A DNA stretch of 64,000 bases from positions 2,046,001 through 2,110,000 of the forward strand of contig NZ_AQFT02000001.1 of assembly GCF_000364225.2 (NCBI RefSeq), read 5' to 3'. The position numbers were made by a program, and so were the translations under genes. This DNA is from Eubacterium plexicaudatum ASF492 (GTDB lineage Bacteria > Bacillota > Clostridia > Lachnospirales > Lachnospiraceae). Shown in pieces: positions 1 to 8,690 of this stretch; position 1 is the stretch's first letter; each line of letters opens with the position of its first letter. The notes beneath the pieces were generated by a model. It was given only the letters and a program-made list of their open reading frames with translations. It was not told the DNA's origin and made no database searches.

Positions 1-1383
1 GATATCATTGCGAAGCTCTTTCACACAGCTTCCCAATACTACCAACTGCAGCGGCATCGTACGGATCATTTCATTAATCAGGCTGTCATACTTTTCCACA
101 GCCTTCGGATCCATTCTTCCGCGGATCTCCATAAGAACTTTCTCCGGCTCCCGCTCTCTGTATGATTGAAATTCCTGTACGGACGCTTTTTTCGTACTCA
201 TTATTTTGTTTAATCCGGTAAGTATTCGCCCAATCACGTCATCTCTTGTAGCTTCCGTTTTATCGTCCAGGTTATATCTGTAGCACAGATACGTTTTGAC
301 CGTTTCTTCCAGCGCCGTATACCCCTGCTGTATCATATGATTGTCAATGCTCCACTTCACAACGCCTAGCCCAACTTCGTAATTTTTCTCTTTGTCAAAA
401 TATTCCTGATACCTGCTCTCGATCTTTTCCATCAGCGGATACAACGGCTTTATTTCTCTTGCGATATGTTTTGACTGCTCCGTACTGTTTTCTATTAAAT
501 GCATATACGCATTCTTAATGCTTCTTCGGTAAGCATTTCCTATTTTAATTTCTTTTGCATCCGTACCCCGGTTCGTATAGATGCATTCTGCCAAATTCTG
601 CATGGCATCTACTTTGTATTTCACCGGCTTCCACTGATCGATTCGTTGTTTGAATACTTCCTGACCGCTCTCCAGTCTTATTCGATGAATCTTCTCATCA
701 TAGACCGCCTTCATTTTTGCAGCAATGCCATACTTCATAAAAGCCTCGGCAGCATTCGTCCAGTCCAATATTTCATTATAAACAGTCAGATCAATCACCG
801 GCGCGTATTTCACGCCATCCCTTACCTGCGCCGCTTCAAAGGCGCCATAGTAAATCCCTTTGATGCTGCAGTTTTTCAGTACTTTTGCATAGTTCATCAC
901 TGTAACTGCAAGCAGCGGTATCGACCTGAAGCTATGTGTAATGTCGAAAACAATCTCGTCCCCTTCACCAATGCTTTCATAAATCGTCTCAAACACAGAC
1001 CAGATTTCTTCTTCGGTTTTCGCATCCAAGATCGATATTTCCGACACTTTTTCAAACAGCTGCGGCTCCTGCGCCTGCAAAACTGTACACATTCCTGCTT
1101 TGCGTTTTCCTTCCTGCACTTCACGCTTTTTTTCAGATGCCCATCTTTGCGAAAAAGCTACGTCCTTATTATCATAGTCACGATCCAACCAGTTTTTGGC
1201 CCTTGCACCATCCGTCAGTAATATCGTTATTTTTCCATCGTTTAAAATCTGTTCCTTCCAGGAATGCATCAAGGCAATCTGAACAAATTGCTGCTCTGCT
1301 GCTTCCTGTTCTTTTCCCGTAAATTCGTAAACAACCGGTTCATACAAATTTGTTCCCAGCACAGACAAAAAATGTACGCCCAT
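1..1383 (-). CDS. CARF-type CRISPR accessory protein (TM1812/Csx2-like), C-terminus beyond window
   Basis: Open from an ATG at 1383, with an AAGGAG ribosome site 11 nt upstream, to the left edge: 461 codons without a stop. It begins MGVHFLSVLGTN, the first Rossmann strand typical of the TM1812/Csx2 family, has TDGARAKNW near residue 60, and DITHSFR near residue 146 matches the family's DxTH[G/S] motif. Family knowledge: these CARF domains bind cyclic oligoadenylate made by Cas10 in type III CRISPR systems and switch on a fused nuclease. The last visible residues, KELRNDI, look like the start of an RNxxxH HEPN ribonuclease motif whose histidine would lie just off the window, so I infer a cOA-activated RNase. 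It is the last visible gene of the cas1-cas2-MYG1 operon, 19 bp after the MYG1-like gene. Confidence 0.85.
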   Translation of the reverse strand, partial: MGVHFLSVLGTNLYEPVVYEFTGKEQEAAEQQFVQIALMHSWKEQILNDGKITILLTDGARAKNWLDRDYDNKDVAFSQRWASEKKREVQEGKRKAGMCTVLQAQEPQLFEKVSEISILDAKTEEEIWSVFETIYESIGEGDEIVFDITHSFRSIPLLAVTVMNYAKVLKNCSIKGIYYGAFEAAQVRDGVKYAPVIDLTVYNEILDWTNAAEAFMKYGIAAKMKAVYDEKIHRIRLESGQEVFKQRIDQWKPVKYKVDAMQNLAECIYTNRGTDAKEIKIGNAYRRSIKNAYMHLIENSTEQSKHIAREIKPLYPLMEKIESRYQEYFDKEKNYEVGLGVVKWSIDNHMIQQGYTALEETVKTYLCYRYNLDDKTEATRDDVIGRILTGLNKIMSTKKASVQEFQSYREREPEKVLMEIRGRMDPKAVEKYDSLINEMIRTMPLQLVVLGSCVKELRNDI

Positions 1384-1402
1384 AATCCAATCTTCTCCTT
1401 TG

Positions 1403-2247
1403 TCAGTTTCCTTTATTTTTTGAAGCAAGCTCTGCTATCAGAAAAGCACTGTCCAGCGTCTTTACCGCGCATAAAAATCCTGCATGATGACAAAACATAA
1501 AATCCTCTATGCCCGTCAACACAGAAAGCTTCCCGGCATCCAGCCCCCGCCAGCTTTCCGGAAACGGCCGTTTTAGCTGCTCCTGATCCTGCTGCAAAGG
1601 AACTGCCTGTATATTATAACCACCTCTGATCGAAGGGTAAATGACATAGTAAATATCCAAATCTTTCACGGCTTCCTTCCACGGCATCGCACGTTCCAAA
1701 TATAAAATGCCGCTGCCGCACTTTTCTGCCTGTTTGCGTACTGTTTCAAAAGCATTCTGCTCTGCCTTCCTATGCTGAAACCGTCTTTCCAAAATTCCTT
1801 TTGCAAATGCCACCGCTTGTTCAAATGCTTCTGCCTGATCCGTCTCATCCTGCCAGGATGGATTAAAATCCGCCACGATCTGACAGATCATATTTTTTCC
1901 CCGGTATTGTCCGACCGGTCCAACGGCTGAATAAACGCGGCGTCAAAGTCTCGTACATCCTCTTCAGAAAATAAACGCGTGCCAAACTGCTCCCACAAAA
2001 GCCCGAAAGCAGCATATGGCACGCCATTTGTCCGGATCCTGCTGTCTTTTTGATGATGGTCGAACTGCCCGCCTCCAATATCAAACACAATTCCATTAAA
2101 AGATTGTGGTACCGTATTGCCTCGTTCAATTTGAATTTCCGGATTTAAGATCCGCAGAAATGCGGTGGAAAATATATCATCTGCATGAAAAACGCCGCCA
2201 TGCGTGAAGCCGCGGCTGAAAAAGTCCGTATGATCTGATGAATGCAT
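1403..2247 (-). CDS. MYG1-family (DHH-like) phosphoesterase/exonuclease, one apparent frameshift
   Basis: Two overlapping reading frames together make one MYG1/UPF0160 protein of about 281 residues. The N-terminal part (2247-1888) has the metal-site motifs GVFHADD and FDIGGGQFDHHQ and ends in PLDRSDNTGEK; the C-terminal part (1891-1403) continues ICQIVADFNPSW. The break lies in a run of six A (T on the plus strand, 1893-1898); one more A gives a continuous DNTGEKNMICQIVADFNPSW. Known MYG1 proteins are DHH-superfamily hydrolases, with 3'-5' RNA exonuclease activity shown for eukaryotic members. Here the gene sits 16 bp after cas2 and 19 bp before the CARF gene, in the same direction and with its own GGGAGG ribosome site, so it looks like part of the CRISPR operon. 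A role in removing cyclic oligoadenylate or trimming RNA is only an inference. Confidence 0.8.
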
Positions 2248-2263
2248 ATAACTGCCTCCCTAC

Positions 2264-2583
2264 TTAAATTACAACCACATCTTCAACTGTTTCCTCTGCT
2301 TCCTTTCCGAAGGTAATTACCTGTCCTTTGCCTACTATTTTATAAACTCGAATACTGTCTTCCTCTCCTGCAAATGCCGGCAGACGCTTCAGAAGTTCTT
2401 TGTACTTTCTCTTTGTAATGATTGCTTCGAAAGCTGATTTTTGAATACGAAATCCATAACCAAGCAGCAACTTTGATAATTTTGTCCTTGTTTTGTTATT
2501 GATAATATCATATATAATTAAAACAAATACTTTATCATTATCCGGATTTTCTTCGATATCAAAAAATAATTTTCTCTATCCAT
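2264..2583 (-). CDS. cas2: CRISPR-associated endonuclease Cas2
   Basis: The main frame encodes VFVLIIYDIINNKTRTKL, with the beta1 strand and catalytic-type Asp of Cas2, followed by LLGYGFRIQKSAFEA and the final beta strands to residue ~106. There is no start codon in that frame. An ATG at 2583 (MDRENYF) lies in another frame and joins if one base is added to the six-T run at 2561-2566, giving MDRENYFFDIEENPDNDK. I therefore read it as one gene with a homopolymer error near its start. Cas2 forms the Cas1-Cas2 integrase that adds spacers. It starts 4 bp after cas1. A genuinely frameshifted, inactive cas2 cannot be ruled out from this sequence. Confidence 0.88.
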
Positions 2584-2587
2584 CGTC

Positions 2588-3589
2588 TTACCTGATTTGA
2601 ATGGGTTTATAAATATCAGCATCAGCATATGTAATCGCCTTTACCAATGATTCCATCTGCAACGCAATACCTCTACGAAAGCTGACAGCATAGTCAACAT
2701 CATCTAAATATCTGACCTCTGTCTGCAGCTTCTTTTCCAATTTTGTCAAATATTTTTTTATTCCATTTTTGGTCAGATAGCATCCTGGTTCCTCGGCATC
2801 TTTTACAAAATCCACCTTTTGAATCTCATGCCCATTGACCATGCTCATAACAGTCGCATCAACAATTACTGCCCGCCACTCTTCCATCATATCACTTGCC
2901 AGCGTCGGATGCTTCTCATTATCTCTATGTAAAAATCCGAAATAAGGATTTAATCCTTTTGCTTCGATTTTCCCGTATATTTCGTTTAATAAAATGGAAT
3001 AGCCAAGACTGATCATAGAATTAAATTCATCTCGAGGCGGCCTCTTATTACGCCCATGAAAAACAAATTCCGGATCAATCAGACCGGAAAGTCCGTCAAA
3101 ATAAGCTTTCGCGCCTTGCCCCTCATATCCCATTATTTCTGGGATGTATAAACATTCCGCAACCTTCTCTCTGCAGTTTCTTATCCTGTTTAACTGTTCA
3201 CTCACAGAACGATTTTTACTTTTTTCATATCGCCGCAAGACCACCAGTTGATTGTTTAGCTTTGCTCGTATAATTCTTTTTGAAAGCTGCAGAGCAAAGT
3301 CTGACTGATACAGTGCACATTGCTGTCTTTGTCTTTTTGCATCAATATGTCCGGTAGACTGAAGCCGCCCAAAATAACTGCCACCCTTTGAATAATATGA
3401 AACCGGAATCCCCCGCTTTAAGCATTCCCGTACACATTGCGTTGTCATCTGCGCATATCCCATAATAGCAATACTTTCCAATGTTTCAGCCGGAATCATC
3501 TTTTTCATGCCATCCGCATATTTTACTACAAAACGATTTGCTTCGATTCCGATGCAGGCGTTATTTTCATTCACGTATAATAAGCTCAT
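2588..3589 (-). CDS. cas1: CRISPR-associated integrase Cas1
   Basis: A full-length Cas1 of 333 residues. The N-terminal beta domain opens SLLYVNENNACIG. The conserved metal ligands are visible: Glu in MGYEGQGAKAYF (~residue 156), His in YFGFLHRDNEKHP (~221) and Asp in ASDMMEEWR (~236). Cas1 is the catalytic subunit of the spacer integrase. It is the first gene of the minus-strand cas1-cas2-MYG1-csx operon and lies next to the trailer (distal) end of array 1, not its leader. The best fit by neighbourhood is a type III system; no cas6 or cas10 is inside the window. Confidence 0.95.
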   Translation of the reverse strand: MSLLYVNENNACIGIEANRFVVKYADGMKKMIPAETLESIAIMGYAQMTTQCVRECLKRGIPVSYYSKGGSYFGRLQSTGHIDAKRQRQQCALYQSDFALQLSKRIIRAKLNNQLVVLRRYEKSKNRSVSEQLNRIRNCREKVAECLYIPEIMGYEGQGAKAYFDGLSGLIDPEFVFHGRNKRPPRDEFNSMISLGYSILLNEIYGKIEAKGLNPYFGFLHRDNEKHPTLASDMMEEWRAVIVDATVMSMVNGHEIQKVDFVKDAEEPGCYLTKNGIKKYLTKLEKKLQTEVRYLDDVDYAVSFRRGIALQMESLVKAITYADADIYKPIQIR

Positions 3590-3720
3590 AGTATTTTTCC
3601 ACCGAAACGATAACCGTTACCATATTCGGGCAGTTATTCCTTCTGTTTTTCTTTCTATCTGTATTTGTAATCTTGTTTGTTCCGTTTCATTAATTATTTT
3701 AATTTTATCGTATTTGCCGG

Positions 3721-3827
3721 GATAAAGCAAGTGTATTTTTTGAAGTTGTTAAATATTTTATCGCAGTTATGCTGGCGATACTTGGTTATTCGATAAAGCA
3801 AGTGTATTTTTGAAGTTGTTAAATATT
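3721..3827. repeat. Two-copy 36/37-nt direct repeat beside cas1
   Basis: Copies at 3721-3757 and 3792-3827 start GATAAAGCAAGTGTATTTTT and end GAAGTTGTTAAATATT; they differ only by one T in a T run. The start-to-start distance is 71 bp, the same period as the CRISPR repeats further right, but the sequence is unlike them. It could be a two-repeat vestige of another array or a duplicated control element upstream of cas1. The rest of 3590-3887 holds no gene I can support. Confidence 0.7.
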
Positions 3828-3887
3828 GTAAAAACGCGGCTGCTGCCAAAGATGCTGTGCATTGCAAAAACATGTTCTGTTTGCTGA

Positions 3888-3990
3888 GTATATGACAGTC
3901 ACATGGGTTCTTATACTTTTGCGATCATAGTCTACTCACTTTTTCCTTGAATGTTACTATTCCTTTGTGTAGGTGACTTAACTTCTTAAC
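3888..3990 (-). repeat. Decayed terminal repeats of CRISPR array 1
   Basis: Two degenerate matches to the array 1 repeat lie left of the first intact copy: one around 3888-3923 keeps GGGTTCTTAT, one around 3953-3990 keeps the end AACTTCTTAAC. Their spacing (~65 and ~74 bp) fits the array period. Decay at this end marks it as the trailer, in line with a leader on the right. Confidence 0.55.
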
Positions 3991-4026
3991 AATATGAAGA
4001 TGGTGTCTCACATCCTCTTTTGAAGT

Positions 4027-4203
4027 GTTGCCGTCCCCTTACGGGGTTCTTATCTTCTTAACAAGAGAAAAATTTTGATGGATATACACTGGTATCGTTG
4101 CCGTCCCCTTACGGGGTTCTTATCTTCTTAACAAATGCCTATTTTCGGGAAGTACATATCAAGCTGCGTTGCCGTCCCCTTACGGGGTTCTTATCTTCTT
4201 AAC
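4027..4203 (-). CRISPR. CRISPR array 1, distal segment (3 repeats)
   Basis: Intact 36-nt repeats at 4027-4062, 4097-4132 and 4168-4203, separated by 34- and 35-nt unique spacers. On the plus strand the repeat starts GTTGCCGTCCCCTTACGGGG and ends TTCTTATCTTCTTAAC. On the transcribed minus strand it ends in GGGGACGGCAAC. The next spacer is cut after 16 nt by the IS4-family element. The same repeat continues at 9987-11107. Confidence 0.97.
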
Positions 4204-5596
4204 TGAACGTCCATTAAGCCCCCAGCAGAGCTCTTAACTTGACCCACAATTATAACATATATTTTCGATAAGCAAGTAATGAGCAAAGAACCTCTAAGCC
4301 CTGACAAATAGAACGTGCTCCGGGCATACCATCGCTCGGAGCACCTTTTATTCCACTCAGAATCCCTAAATCATAAATCGCCTCTTTCAGTGTATATGTT
4401 TCAGGAATTTCTTTTGTTTTTCTTGCACAGCAGTATAATATTTTCCATTCTTCTTTATCAAACACAATTTCACTCGAGATTTCCGGACATATTTTTCCTA
4501 AATAAGTCAAATTTAGTATCTGCAGTGCGATAACCGAATATAGTAATGTTAAAAATTTTAATCTCTCATATTCCCTCGCCTGATTTTTCTCTATTTTGCA
4601 TCCACTTTTTAAGATGAAATGAAAACGTTCTATTTTCCATCTGTGTGCATAACATTGTATCAGCTTTTCTATATCTTTTTCGTTTTTTACTCTTACCGTT
4701 GTTAGCAGAAACCATTCGGTTCCTTTTTTTCCGGATTCATGTACATAAATTGCTGTTAGTACAAGTTTTTCTCGTATATGTTTTTCTGTTCTCCTTTTTG
4801 GACAGTGAACCACAACCTCTTTATAATGATAATCCATTTTTACATTTCTGGCTGGAATGTGTTCTTTGGGATTCCTGCCCATCCTGACAACCATACTTCC
4901 AGCCACAGGAGACTGGTGGAGTTCATGAAAAATCTTTTTTCCGTCATCCACCATGCGGTTTTGCACTAGCCGAATCAGAAAATTTTCTCCCAAATCTGCA
5001 GCGTTCGAAAAAAATTCATAAAAATCTCCTTCACGGTCACATACTGTCAATACCGGAATATCTTCTGCAACCCTCTGATGAATTTCGTTCATTGTATGAA
5101 TCCATCGGTAGCTCTCTTTTTCTTCTATTGGCCTGGAACGTTTTTCATCTTTTGTTCCAGAGTCATCCCTGCGTACATCCCTCGTATGTATTTCCTGATA
5201 AAGAAGGCCCAGGGGAATTCCCTGGTCTGTGGCCGCTATACAAGAATGTACAAGCATTCCCCTCTGTTCCGTACTGCAATGGTATCCCATTCCTTTGATT
5301 GCTTTCCGGTTTCCAAATCCAACAGATTGTAGCCCAGCAAATTAAAGTTCCTATCTCCCGCACAAAAACGTCAAATTATAATCTCAATTTTTATACACTG
5401 TCTATAAAAGTGTGCTACAGGAGGCGGCACGTTTTCCTCTTGACCATCCCATGTCATTCCGATATAGTTTTTATGGAACAAAAAAAGAGAAAGAACAGCC
5501 CCTTCCACAGTTCGTTCTTTCTCTCGCATACCAGTGTGCCTGCCTTATACGGGATCATGTCCCTCTCATGAGGATCCGGCACCACCGACATATATT

Positions 5597-6190
5597 ATGA
5601 TAAGAGAAAATTCCCTGTTTTGCAAGCTGGTTCGTATAAAAAGTTCATCAAAGATCCTGTTCGATTCCTTTATGGCCGGATTCCGTTCGGAACTGCAGAC
5701 CTGTCCCTGCTGTGGGGGAAAGGGATCCTGCCGCATCCATGCCTACTATGACCGCTCCCTGGTGGACTTTATAGGCGGCACCCAGGTCCGCCACAGCCTC
5801 TGCATCATGCGCCTTATCTGTACCTGTGGCCATACCCATGCCATCCTCCCGGACTTCATCATTCCCTACTCCGGCTACGGCCTGTTCTTCCTTCTACGTG
5901 TCCTGGCGGAGTATTTCCTGCGCCTTTCCACTGTGGAAAGGCTATGCGAACGCTTCGGCATCACCCTTTCCCAGCTGCGCCGATGGCTGCAGCTCTTTCG
6001 GGTGCAGAAGGAAGATTGGCTCGGCGTGCTTTCCTCCATGGAGGTTTCCGGCCTTTCCTTCCTTAAGTCCCTGCTCACGCAGCCGGCTTATTCGGATTTC
6101 GCCTCCGCCTTTGTCCGCCGTTTTACAAAGTCCTTCCTCCAGTCCCATAAAAATCCGGCGCCTTACTGCCAACAGGTGTTCGGCCCATGA
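5597..6190 (+). CDS. DUF6431-like zinc-ribbon/HTH transposon protein
   Basis: 197 residues from the ATG at 5597. A zinc-ribbon-like segment, TCPCCGGKGSCRIH then LICTCGHTHAILPD, is followed by a helix-turn-helix-like stretch (VERLCERFGITLSQLRRWLQ, ~residues 115-134). Proteins of this shape (I recall them as DUF6431) accompany rve-type transposases in Lachnospiraceae. It is the first gene of the transposon, with an 90-bp gap to the transposase gene. Likely a DNA-binding partner for end or target recognition; not demonstrated by the sequence. An earlier in-frame ATG at 5534 exists, but the stretch before 5597 is low quality and unlike the family. Confidence 0.7.
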   Translation: MIRENSLFCKLVRIKSSSKILFDSFMAGFRSELQTCPCCGGKGSCRIHAYYDRSLVDFIGGTQVRHSLCIMRLICTCGHTHAILPDFIIPYSGYGLFFLLRVLAEYFLRLSTVERLCERFGITLSQLRRWLQLFRVQKEDWLGVLSSMEVSGLSFLKSLLTQPAYSDFASAFVRRFTKSFLQSHKNPAPYCQQVFGP

Positions 6191-6280
6191 ACTGTTTTCC
6201 TCCAACCACACGCCATGGGCATGGCTTTCCTCCCGTTTCTGCCCCATAATGGGGGAAAACCACTTAAGGAGGACATTTCT

Positions 6281-7549
6281 ATGGACAACAATCAAAAAAA
6301 ACTTTCAGACGCAGCCGCCATGGCGCAGTTCCGCCTCGCTCTCATAGCGCCGGTCATCCATGGCCTTTATCCGGATGCGTCCAGGAACGCCTATTACCAG
6401 AGAGTCACGGAAAAGCCCCTCGCCCTGCCTGACGGCTCCGTGTTCCAGTACAGCCCCAAGACCCTCAGCAAATGGGTGTCCCTCTACCAGAACGGCGGCA
6501 TCGACGCCCTCATGCCGCAGGAGCGTTCCGATAAGGGCTCCACACGGGTACTCCCAGACACGGCCATCGAGGAGATCTACCGCCTCAAGGAGGCCTTCCC
6601 ACGGCTGAACGCTACACAGATCCACCGGCACCTCGTTGAAGAAGCCTTCATCCCTGCCACAGTCAGCGTCTGCGCCGTCCAGCGCTTCGTCAGGAAACAT
6701 GACCTGAAATCGGCACGCAACCCCGGCATGCGGGACAGGAAGGCATTTGAAGAAGATGCCTTTGGGAAGATGTGGCAGGCCGATACCTGTTACCTGCCTT
6801 TTATCACGGAGGACGGACGGCGCAGGAGAGTCTACTGCATTATGATTATTGATGACCATTCCCGTTTTCTGGTGGGCGGCGGCCTCTTCTATAACGATAA
6901 TGCCTATAACTTCCAGAAGGTGTTGAGGGATGCCGTGGCCGCCCATGGAATCCCGGCGAAGCTCTATGTCGACAACGGATGCAGCTATTCAAATGAGCAG
7001 CTCTCCCTCATCTGCGGCTCCATCGGGACGGTCCTTTTGCATACAAAAATTCGTGACGGCGCTTCCAAGGCTAAGATAGAACGCCAGTTCAGGACGCTGA
7101 AAGAAACCTGGCTCTATACACTGGACATGGATTCCATCACCTCGCTGGCGCAGTTTAACGGGCTGCTTAAGGACTATATGCGCACCTACAATACGTCTGT
7201 CCATTCCGGTATTGGCACCACGCCCATGCAACGCTACCAGCAGACACGCTCCTCCATCCGAAGCCCTAAGTCCAGGGAGTGGCTGGAGGAATGTTTCCTG
7301 AACCGCATCACCAGGAAGGTGAACAAGGACTCTACCGTCTCCATCGACAAGGTGTCCTATGACGTTCCCATGCAGTTCATTTCTTCAAAAGTGGAGATCC
7401 GTTTCCTGCCGGACGACATGTCCTCCGCCTTCATCCTTTGTGAGGGGGCGCATTACCCCATCCGGCCTACGGATAAGAACGAGAACTGCAGGACGAAACG
7501 CAACAACACGCCCTCCATCGATTATTCAAGGATCGGGGGTGAGGTCTGA
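6281..7549 (+). CDS. DDE (rve) integrase-type transposase
   Basis: 422 residues from ATG 6281, 7 nt after an AAGGAGG site. N-terminal HTH (PKTLSKWVSLYQNGGIDALM) and a second HTH region, then the integrase core: first Asp in MWQADTCYLPF (~residue 168), second Asp in LYVDNGCSYS (~230), Glu in ASKAKIERQFRTLKE (~271). The C-terminal beta barrel (TVSIDKVSYDVP) is as in Mu/Tn552/IS481-type enzymes. It catalyses strand transfer of the element. The stop overlaps the start of the ATPase gene (TGATG), so the two are translationally coupled as in TnsB/TnsC-like pairs. Confidence 0.9.
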   Translation: MDNNQKKLSDAAAMAQFRLALIAPVIHGLYPDASRNAYYQRVTEKPLALPDGSVFQYSPKTLSKWVSLYQNGGIDALMPQERSDKGSTRVLPDTAIEEIYRLKEAFPRLNATQIHRHLVEEAFIPATVSVCAVQRFVRKHDLKSARNPGMRDRKAFEEDAFGKMWQADTCYLPFITEDGRRRRVYCIMIIDDHSRFLVGGGLFYNDNAYNFQKVLRDAVAAHGIPAKLYVDNGCSYSNEQLSLICGSIGTVLLHTKIRDGASKAKIERQFRTLKETWLYTLDMDSITSLAQFNGLLKDYMRTYNTSVHSGIGTTPMQRYQQTRSSIRSPKSREWLEECFLNRITRKVNKDSTVSIDKVSYDVPMQFISSKVEIRFLPDDMSSAFILCEGAHYPIRPTDKNENCRTKRNNTPSIDYSRIGGEV

Positions 7550-8354
7550 TGTTCCGTTCCTACTATGGGCTTTCCTTCAATCCCTTTGACAAACAGAACG
7601 CAAGAGAAAAGGACCGGTTCCTCTCAAAGGACATCTCCGAGATGACGTCCCGCCTGGACTACTTAAAGGACACAAGGGGTATAGGACTCTTTACCGCACG
7701 CCCCGGCATGGGCAAATCCTTCGCCCTGCGCTGCTTTGCAAAGAACCTCAATCCAAACCTCTACCACATGGAGTACATCTGCCTCTCCACCGTCAGCGTC
7801 ATGGAATTCTACCGCCAGCTCTGCTCTGTCCTGGGGCTAGAGCCAAGGGGCGGCAAGCCTGGGATGTTCCGCGCCGTACAGGAGCAGATCCTCTACCTTT
7901 ACAAGGACAAGAAGCAGCCCCTCCTCCTGGCCGTCGATGAGGCACAATACCTCTCTACCGGCATCCTGGAGGACATCAAGATGCTCATGAACTATGGGTA
8001 TGACTCCCTGAACTGCTTCACGCTCATCCTCTGCGGCGAGCCCCACCTGAACAGCACCCTGAAAAAGCCCGTCCATGAGGCCCTGCGCCAGAGGATCACA
8101 GTGCACTACAACTTTTCCGGGTTCTCAGACTCCGAAGTGGCGCAGTACATCCTCCACAAGATCGCCTGTGCCGGAGGCGCAGCCTCCATCATCGACCAGG
8201 CGGCGCTTTCTGCCGTCCACAGTCACTCCCAGGGGAGCCCCGCCTGGTGGACAACCTGATGACCGACGCGCTGACTCTAGGGGCACAGATGGACAAGAAA
8301 GTGATCGATACGGATGTCATCCTGGCTTCTGTCAGCAGCCAGAATCTCGGATAG
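7549..8354 (+). CDS. AAA+ transposition regulator ATPase (TniB/ExeA-like), frameshift near the end
   Basis: Opens MFRSYYGLSFNPFDK as in ExeA/TniB-type ATPases. Walker A is ARPGMGKSFALRC (~residue 48), Walker B LLLAVDEAQYL (~128), with Arg-rich sensor region ALRQRITVHY. The open frame stops at 8259 (SPAWWTT), but adding one C to the C4 run at 8238-8241 restores SPRLVDNLMTDALTLGAQMD and a natural end at 8354 (267 residues). Family knowledge: such ATPases select targets and activate the transposase. The C run suggests a sequencing error rather than decay. Confidence 0.85.
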
Positions 8355-8366
8355 GAGGAATGGAAC

Positions 8367-8690
8367 ATGAATTATACCTGTATCCTGAAAAGCGGTTCCC
8401 GCAAGGAGACCTGGACGGGGCAGATCATCCTGCTGAGCACGGGGAACGGATGGTATGAAGCTGAGATCAATGGGCGGGGGACTTACTTCCACATCCTCGC
8501 CGGACGGCATAAATATGGGAACTACCTGTGCATCCCTAACCATGATGTAGGGTGCGAGCTCTCCGATTTCTCCGATATCTTTTGGAATGAAGAAAGGATC
8601 GGCTCCCTGATGCGGAAGGTGGATGCAGTGACTGTCGCCACCGGCCTGGTTCATCTTCCTGTTCTGGCCGACAAGCAGGAGAAAAACTAA
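8367..8690 (+). CDS. Small transposon-encoded protein (DUF6618-like)
   Basis: 107 residues starting MNYTCILKSGSRKETWTG, 12 bp after the ATPase stop with an AGGAGG site. The fold looks like an all-beta N-terminal domain (GWYEAEINGRGTYFHIL) followed by a short helical tail. I recall similar proteins (DUF6618) next to the same transposase-ATPase pair, but no function is known to me. Position suggests an accessory protein of the element. 8691-8883 is non-coding and holds the right transposon end. Confidence 0.65.
   Translation: MNYTCILKSGSRKETWTGQIILLSTGNGWYEAEINGRGTYFHILAGRHKYGNYLCIPNHDVGCELSDFSDIFWNEERIGSLMRKVDAVTVATGLVHLPVLADKQEKN

Noticed and set aside
499..1221. 240-residue plus-strand open frame
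   Set aside because: Antisense to the CARF-domain gene, which has family motifs across this stretch.
1888..1898. Programmed -1 frameshift in the MYG1-like gene
   Set aside because: The run does not form a proper X-XXY-YYZ slippery heptamer in the reading frame, and the same type of break occurs in about twenty unrelated genes.
4204..4219. Target duplication for the IS4-family element
   Set aside because: Left flank (CCATTAAGC) and right flank (AGAATAGAG) do not match; the right flank is probably IS200 DNA.
5826..6347. 173-residue open frame inside the transposon
   Set aside because: Overlaps the zinc-ribbon protein and transposase genes in another frame; low-complexity Ser/Pro/Arg content from high GC.
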